From assembly GCA_020059765.1 (NCBI GenBank), contig JAGVBM010000417.1, positions 1 through 9,514 on the forward strand: a stretch of DNA of 9,514 bases, written 5' to 3'. Both the position numbers and the translations under genes were made by a program. Positions 5,881-9,514 of this stretch are shown here, piece by piece; the first letter of the stretch is position 1, and each line of letters begins with the position of its first letter. Below the pieces are notes generated by a model, which was given only the letters and a program-made list of their open reading frames with translations, had not been told where the DNA came from and did not search any database. This stretch comes from Bacillota bacterium (GTDB taxonomy: Bacteria; Bacillota; Bacilli; Tumebacillales; Effusibacillaceae).

Positions 5881-6581
5881 GGTATCCATTTTTTTAACAT
5901 GTCGCGTACGACATCGATTCTAATTGAAAATCCAATCCCCTGAGAACTTTGAGAAACTGCTGTATTGACACCGATTACCTTGCCGCTAGCGTTAAAAAGA
6001 GGGCCTCCGCTGTTACCCCGATTAATAGCGGCATCGGTCTGCAGTAAATGCTTGTAATGCCGACCTCCAATCCATAGAGGACGATTAACCGCTGAAACCA
6101 CCCCGACTGTCACAGTTTGCTCCAGTGCCAACGGATTGCCGATTGCCATAACCCATTCGCCAACCCGGACATGATCGGAATGTCCCAACCGCAGCACCGG
6201 TATCTGTTTTGGCAATCGGGTCTTCAACAACGCCAAGTCAAGATCATCATCCGTTTTGACTACTTGGGCTGGAACGGGATCTTTTTTCCCAAAGAACCGC
6301 AGCCGCACTTGATCGGCTCCCTGTATAACATGGTGATTGGTAACAACATAACCGCGATTGTCGCAGACAAATCCACTTCCAACATTTGTAACTTCTCGTC
6401 TGGCCTCAAGATCGAATGGGACAAACATGGGTCTGTATTGTTTGCGTTCTTGCAAGACTTCGATCATGACAACTGCGCGTTTGTATCGATCGGCAATATC
6501 TGCAAATGAATTGAATTTGACCGGCCCCGCCAGTCCTGTCGGTTTTGCAGAACGAACAGAGTTTCTCCTTCCTTTTTGCAA
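5865..6581 (-). CDS. HtrA/DegP-like S1C serine protease without PDZ domain or membrane anchor
   Basis: Trypsin-like serine protease of the HtrA clan, 238 residues from the TTG start. The catalytic triad is intact: H84 in VTNHHVIQG, D115 in DLDLALLK, and S191 in GNSGGPL. The oxyanion-loop region and the conserved GEWVMAIGNPLALEQTVTVG and LLQTDAAINRGNSGGP blocks are present, so it is probably active. Unlike classical HtrA it has no signal peptide or membrane segment, and it ends just after the protease fold (GIGFSIRIDVVRDMLKKWIPPDEE) with no PDZ domain; full HtrA proteins run to about 400 residues or more. The N-terminus is basic and polar. It is therefore probably cytoplasmic. I chose the TTG at 6581, 5 bases after AGGTGG; a GTG three codons earlier would lie inside that site. 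It is divergent from the metal transporter gene and ends in a terminator. Confidence 0.9.
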   Translation of the reverse strand: MQKGRRNSVRSAKPTGLAGPVKFNSFADIADRYKRAVVMIEVLQERKQYRPMFVPFDLEARREVTNVGSGFVCDNRGYVVTNHHVIQGADQVRLRFFGKKDPVPAQVVKTDDDLDLALLKTRLPKQIPVLRLGHSDHVRVGEWVMAIGNPLALEQTVTVGVVSAVNRPLWIGGRHYKHLLQTDAAINRGNSGGPLFNASGKVIGVNTAVSQSSQGIGFSIRIDVVRDMLKKWIPPDEE

Positions 6582-6586
6582 TCTCT

Positions 6587-6592
6587 CCACCT
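6587..6592 (-). promoter_or_regulatory. Ribosome binding site favouring the TTG start of the protease
   Basis: AGGTGG at 6592-6587, followed by AGAGA, places TTG 6581 at 5-base spacing. The in-frame GTG at 6590 overlaps this element and has no other ribosome binding site, which is why the TTG is preferred. Confidence 0.55.
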
Positions 6593-6695
6593 CATATTGT
6601 GAGATGTTATCATCCTATTCGCACAAAAGAGGACGGGTGCGCCCATTGCGACAGTCACCCACGTTGTCGTCAGCAGCTTGCTTCCATCTGCAGTT

Positions 6696-6742
6696 GGACA
6701 AACCGTCGATCAGAAGACCGATCCGTGTTCGGAAAGTTGTCC
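6696..6742. repeat. Inverted repeat in the divergent intergenic region before the metal transporter
   Basis: GGACAA (6696-6701) and TTGTCC (6737-6742) are exact inverted repeats 35 bases apart, enclosing weakly pairing CCG/CGG and two GATC copies. The divergent region (about 6593-6790) otherwise holds only a GGGTG/CACCC pair near 6637-6662 and the transporter ribosome binding site. I see no convincing -35/-10 pair in either direction and cannot match it to a known riboswitch. The repeat may be an operator, or chance. Confidence 0.25.
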
Positions 6743-6775
6743 TGAGCATCTGCATACACATTAGAGACAACCCTG

Positions 6776-6784
6776 AAAGGAGGT
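6776..6784 (+). promoter_or_regulatory. Near-perfect Shine-Dalgarno of the metal transporter gene
   Basis: AAAGGAGGT lies 6 bases before the ATG at 6791 and matches the 16S anti-Shine-Dalgarno over nine bases, which fixes this start and predicts efficient translation once the transcript is made. Confidence 0.85.
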
Positions 6785-6790
6785 ACTGAT

Positions 6791-7528
6791 ATGAATCTTC
6801 TGTTAACAGTACCGGCCGCCATTGGATTGGGAATCCTGCATTCATTGGAACCCGGTCATGGCAAAGGCGTCATGACGGCTTACCTGATTTCATCCAGGTC
6901 GAAAATGCGGGATGCGATTCTATTGGGTGTCGTCTCCGCCATCGCTCATACTATCTCCATTGTCATGCTTTCTTTCGCAGCATCTTCCACTGTGTCTATG
7001 CTGGTACCGGAGGAAATTTCCCATTGGATTGAACTCCTCGCGGGATTGTTCATTACGGTTCTGGGAAGCAGACTTTTCTTGCAGCAAGTTCGCCCCCGCG
7101 TTGTCGTTGTCAGAAAAATCGGAGAAGATCACTTAGCGGAAGTTTGCGAACATCGGCATGAACATAGACACAGGCATGGGCAAAAGCATAACAAACAACA
7201 GTCTGCCGATTCCATCGCACGTTTATTCCTTGTCGGAGTCGTTACGGGCCTGATTCCATGTCCCAGCGCAGTAGCCATTTTCCTTGCCTCGATGAGTGCC
7301 CATGAGATACCTGTTGGCCTGACACTCGTTTTGTCTTTTTCTCTCGGAAGTGTCCTGGCCATGAGTACGGTTGCCATCTTGGTCACAAGGGCGGGACGTT
7401 CCATTCAGTTATTGGAAAAAAGGAACGTGGTACGTATCATGGGGACACTCTCGTCATTCCTGATGGTAAGTTTGGGCGGTTTTGTCATTTTTCAATCCTT
7501 GCGGCATCTCACGTTTCTCTCTTATTGA
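6791..7528 (+). CDS. NicO/RcnA-like nickel/cobalt transporter
   Basis: Integral membrane metal transporter of 245 residues, most like the NicO (RcnA/UreH-type) family, which moves Ni2+ or Co2+ across the cytoplasmic membrane. The family signature is H17-S-L-E20-P-G-H23-G-K in the first helix; a second His (H53, IAHT) sits in the second. About six membrane segments are seen: roughly 3-20, 42-64, 79-98, 142-168, 173-200 and 215-238. Between the third and fourth is a hydrophilic loop, residues 108-141, with C119 and six histidines (H121, 123, 125, 127, 129, 133), a typical metal-gathering loop of RcnA-like exporters. The fourth helix carries GLIPCPSA, also as in RcnA. The direction (efflux versus uptake) is not decided by sequence, although the His loop favours efflux. 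It overlaps the convergent oxidase gene by 7 bases and no terminator is visible. Confidence 0.88.
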   Translation: MNLLLTVPAAIGLGILHSLEPGHGKGVMTAYLISSRSKMRDAILLGVVSAIAHTISIVMLSFAASSTVSMLVPEEISHWIELLAGLFITVLGSRLFLQQVRPRVVVVRKIGEDHLAEVCEHRHEHRHRHGQKHNKQQSADSIARLFLVGVVTGLIPCPSAVAIFLASMSAHEIPVGLTLVLSFSLGSVLAMSTVAILVTRAGRSIQLLEKRNVVRIMGTLSSFLMVSLGGFVIFQSLRHLTFLSY

Positions 7529-8865
7529 CTGTCTGCGATCATTGCCAACACGTTCCGTGCCGCTTCCTTTCCGGACCGAACCGCGCCTTCCGTACAACCT
7601 AATTGCAGATAGTCCCCCGCCAATTGAATTCTCGATCGGGTACGCGAAAGCCAATGTGTCAAATCTTTCATTTGCATGCCGTGTCCGACCGGGAATTTCG
7701 GGATTGCATTTGGCCACCTCCGAATGGCGGAACCGACGAAACGGACATTGGGGTATGGCGCCAGACGGGATATCTCTCGAACCACGCGATCCATCAATCT
7801 TCTGTCGGAAAGATCATGGAATCGTTGATACCCGTCGTCTGTCAACATGATATTCGCAATTTTTCCTTCCTGCATCACACCCCCGGCGATAATGGAACCG
7901 AATTTGGCCGGTATGCTAAATCCATATCCCCAGTTGTCCGTGCGTCCTTCCGCACGCAGGGTCACGACAGCTGTTCCTGCGTATTGTATGGAGGACAGAA
8001 TGGTTCGTACCTGCTCGGGAAACGTCTCTCCGGTGAACAGGGACAGCAAGTCATTTCCAGGAATCGCCACAATGACATAGGAAGCGTATAGCACGTCCTT
8101 TTTCTCGCCGGTCTGAAACTGAATACGGACGGTTTGCCCATGCAACTCCACCTTTTGCACCTGAACTCCTGTTTGAATCGTCAGTCCTTCCGACAATTTG
8201 TCGATGAGGATCGACATTCCCCCGCTCGGCTGATAAATCCTTTGTGATCGCGGGCCGCCAAAATGGGTAAAAAAATGATCAACCGACGCAATATCCGGAT
8301 GGTCAAAAAATAGTGTTTGATAAAAAGGACTGATCACGTATTCATAAAGGGATGGATGAAAACGCCGGGCATACTCGGCAAGCGCAAGATCTTGACGACC
8401 GTTACCGATTTCAGAAATAACTTCCGCAAGGCTCACATAGGAGATCTGCCGTTCCCTAATCGTCTCTTTCAGCTGATGAAGTTTTCCCTCAATTACCAAC
8501 TGCAGCACTTGAACACGGGCCCACCATGGAACCCCCGGCAAATCTGCCAATACACTCCACCTGTCATACCGTGTTGAGAACCATCCTGTCCCGACATACA
8601 TTCGAAGATGAAAAGGAATTTGTTGCAGCGGAAGTTTCAGTTTCCGGGACAATTTGTGAATTTCACGAAAATGATTGGAAAAAAATTGCGCTCCCTGTTC
8701 ATAGCGCACCGCTTGATGCGACAGGGAGTCCTCTTGATGAGTCCACACACGCCCGCCGATCCGCTGCTCTTGTTCCAACATCAAAACCCTGATGCCGTTT
8801 TGCTGCAACTGAAAGGCTGCCGACAGACCGGCTAACCCCGCACCTACCACCACCACATCAGTCAT
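7522..8865 (-). CDS. FAD-dependent amine oxidase / protoporphyrinogen-oxidase-like flavoprotein
   Basis: Flavoprotein oxidoreductase of 447 residues in the flavin amine oxidase superfamily. The N-terminus has the FAD dinucleotide-binding motif VVVVGAGLAGLSAAF (G8, G10, G13), an acidic E31 at the end of the second strand, and the GG motif RIGGRVW. The C-terminus has the matching FAD-binding segment RIQLAGDYLQLGCTEGAVRSG around G417-D418. In between are a substrate-domain segment beginning YEQGAQFF and a YQPSGGMSILIDKL stretch common to protoporphyrinogen-oxidase/phytoene-desaturase-like members. The substrate cannot be called: candidates are a HemY-like porphyrinogen, an isoprenoid or an amine. 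No heme or carotenoid gene is adjacent. The ATG has AAGGAGA 7 bases upstream. It follows the DUF1450 terminator, so it is likely a separate unit unless read through. Confidence 0.88.
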   Translation of the reverse strand: MTDVVVVGAGLAGLSAAFQLQQNGIRVLMLEQEQRIGGRVWTHQEDSLSHQAVRYEQGAQFFSNHFREIHKLSRKLKLPLQQIPFHLRMYVGTGWFSTRYDRWSVLADLPGVPWWARVQVLQLVIEGKLHQLKETIRERQISYVSLAEVISEIGNGRQDLALAEYARRFHPSLYEYVISPFYQTLFFDHPDIASVDHFFTHFGGPRSQRIYQPSGGMSILIDKLSEGLTIQTGVQVQKVELHGQTVRIQFQTGEKKDVLYASYVIVAIPGNDLLSLFTGETFPEQVRTILSSIQYAGTAVVTLRAEGRTDNWGYGFSIPAKFGSIIAGGVMQEGKIANIMLTDDGYQRFHDLSDRRLMDRVVREISRLAPYPNVRFVGSAIRRWPNAIPKFPVGHGMQMKDLTHWLSRTRSRIQLAGDYLQLGCTEGAVRSGKEAARNVLAMIADSQ

Positions 8866-8892
8866 GCTGCATCTCCTTCAATAAGGGGTGAA

Positions 8893-8926
8893 TAAAAAAA
8901 TAAAAGGACTGTGCGTAGACAGTCCC
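8893..8926 (-). terminator. Rho-independent terminator after the DUF1450 gene
   Basis: On the minus strand GGACTGT (8925-8919), loop CTACGC, ACAGTCC (8912-8906), followed by TTTTATTTTTTT: a perfect 7-bp stem with a strong U-run. It separates the DUF1450 unit from the flavoprotein gene. Confidence 0.9.
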
Positions 8927-8939
8927 GGAATGATTGAAT

Positions 8940-9221
8940 TCACTCTTCAGTCGATTGATCGGTTTTCGTGCGGGAAGGATTGTTGAGGAACTCCATTCCC
9001 CGCTCCAGTTTATAAAATAGATCTCGTGCCGTTTTTCCACCTACGACAGCATTGTTGCGAATCGCAAAAGGAACGTCTGAACAAAGACCGCAAAGCTGCT
9101 CGCCGGCACAGTCCACGATTTCGATTTTCTCATTGGGATACCGTTCTTTCAAAGCGTCATAAACCGATTGGGAATACAAATCAAGATTTTTTTTGCAAAA
9201 CTTCATTGAAAGGGAAGACAC
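8940..9221 (-). CDS. DUF1450 (YuzB-like) four-cysteine protein
   Basis: Small soluble protein of 93 residues from the GTG at 9221. It resembles the DUF1450/YuzB family: an N-terminal KFC (C9), a helix, then a strand IEIVDCAGEQLCGLC, then PFAIRNNAVVGGKTARDLFYKL. The four cysteines C9, C38, C44 and C47 recall thioredoxin-like [2Fe-2S] ferredoxins, so an iron-sulfur or zinc site is plausible but not shown. In typical YuzB the cluster spacing is, from memory, C-x4-C-x2-C; here it is C-x5-C-x2-C, so this is a divergent member. The tail of about 20 residues is polar (PSRTKTDQSTEE). The ATG at 9230 overlaps the ribosome binding site, so GTG 9221 is preferred. It lies just downstream of the zinc-ribbon gene and ends in a terminator. 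Confidence 0.82.
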   Translation of the reverse strand: MSSLSMKFCKKNLDLYSQSVYDALKERYPNEKIEIVDCAGEQLCGLCSDVPFAIRNNAVVGGKTARDLFYKLERGMEFLNNPSRTKTDQSTEE

Positions 9222-9230
9222 TAGCGACAT

Positions 9231-9237
9231 CTCCTTT
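9231..9237 (-). promoter_or_regulatory. Ribosome binding site that favours the GTG start of the DUF1450 gene
   Basis: AAAGGAG (9237-9231) directly abuts the in-frame ATG at 9230, which leaves no spacing for it, but stands 9 bases before GTG 9221. A second similar element, AAAAGGAGT near 9250-9258, has no start codon at the right distance. Confidence 0.55.
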
Positions 9238-9258
9238 GTGACGAACTGGACTCCTTTT

Positions 9259-9489
9259 CTATATTACATCATTTTGAATGATTGCATAAGAGTCGTTTCC
9301 ACAATTTGTACACACCAGGAGATGAGTGCATGGAGGATCGCCTTGTTCCATTTCGGGCGACAAATCATATGGCGCATACGGCCCCAGGTAGTCGGTCACC
9401 GCTCCCCCGTCAATTAACGAGAATCCGCATTTGGAACAGGCCGCATGCAATTGTGTCATTCCATTGCACAATGGGCAAACGTATTCCAT
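9259..9489 (-). CDS. Small zinc-ribbon-like protein, hypothetical
   Basis: A 76-residue protein of unknown function. Cysteines are paired as C5-x2-C8 and C18-x2-C21, which together can form one zinc ribbon, and a second group C54-T-H56 ... C60-x2-C63 near the C-terminus could form another site. The middle has the motif DYLGPYAPYDLSPEM and the C-terminal CTHLLVCTNCG, which I think recur in uncharacterised small Bacilli proteins, though I cannot name the family. It has no signal peptide or membrane segment. The ATG at 9489 has AAGGAG (9503-9498) 8 bases upstream; a TTG one codon earlier is also possible. The stop is 37 bases before the DUF1450 start, so the two are probably co-transcribed; the promoter is beyond or at the right edge. 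Confidence 0.78.
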   Translation of the reverse strand: MEYVCPLCNGMTQLHAACSKCGFSLIDGGAVTDYLGPYAPYDLSPEMEQGDPPCTHLLVCTNCGNDSYAIIQNDVI

Positions 9490-9514
9490 CAAATCGGCTC
9501 CTTACAGTTCGTAC

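Noticed and set aside
6593..6790. NiCo (czcD-type) riboswitch before the metal transporter
   Set aside because: I could not lay out the four-helix junction with its conserved G-rich internal loops by eye; only a 6-bp and a 5-bp pairing were seen.
6464..6845. Small ORFs on both strands in the region between the protease and the transporter
   Set aside because: They straddle the known starts, lack ribosome binding sites and have Arg/Cys-rich random-looking translations.
7482..8835. Plus-strand ORFs within the flavoprotein gene
   Set aside because: The minus strand encodes a full-length flavin oxidase with FAD motifs at both ends; the plus-strand frames are shadows.
1..9514. CRISPR array, tRNA, rRNA, insertion sequence or prophage genes
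   Set aside because: No regularly spaced repeats, no cloverleaf-like sequence and no transposase, integrase or phage structural protein were seen on either strand.

Overview
The window looks like chromosome from a low-to-mid GC Bacillota of class Bacilli. Nearly every gene has a strong AGGAGG-type ribosome binding site, GTG and TTG starts are frequent, and the sigma-A-like promoters are TTGACT-17-TATACT and TTGTAA-17-TATACT. The left half reproduces a known Bacilli neighbourhood, DUF3388 (YmfK) - rodZ (YmfM) - yajQ - rimO - pgsA, which usually continues into cinA-recA beyond the left edge. An Alicyclobacillaceae/Effusibacillus-like host is a reasonable guess but cannot be proved from this sequence.

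Layout from left to right. A minus-strand housekeeping block covers 1-4572: pgsA (phosphatidylglycerophosphate synthase, cut at the left edge), rimO (ribosomal protein S12 methylthiotransferase), yajQ (UPF0234), rodZ-like (cell shape/division) and a DUF3388 P-loop protein. Between yajQ and rodZ lies an unrecognised plus-strand gene (2519-2947). It has its own promoter, and a perfect GAAC-N4-GTTC palindrome (the core of the Bacilli LexA/SOS box) covers the expected transcription start. Upstream of the DUF3388 gene, and tightly linked to it, is a BMP/Med-like lipoprotein gene. Next to the right are a small one-helix membrane ORF with no ribosome binding site and an HtrA-like S1C serine protease that has neither a PDZ domain nor a membrane anchor, and whose stop codon lies in the loop of its terminator.

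The right half is accessory. It holds a plus-strand NicO/RcnA-like nickel-cobalt transporter with a His-rich loop, a convergent FAD-dependent amine-oxidase-type enzyme overlapping it by 7 nt, a DUF1450 (YuzB-like) four-cysteine protein with a strong terminator, and a seven-cysteine zinc-ribbon-like small protein near the right edge.

How the genes fit together: the left block combines phospholipid synthesis, ribosome modification and cell-shape genes. The part most worth following up is the plus-strand gene with the LexA-like operator. It sits inside that block, next to the locus where recA is usually found, and is transcribed towards rodZ. No tRNA, rRNA, CRISPR array, insertion sequence or prophage gene is visible, and there is no gene-free stretch longer than about 210 bases.
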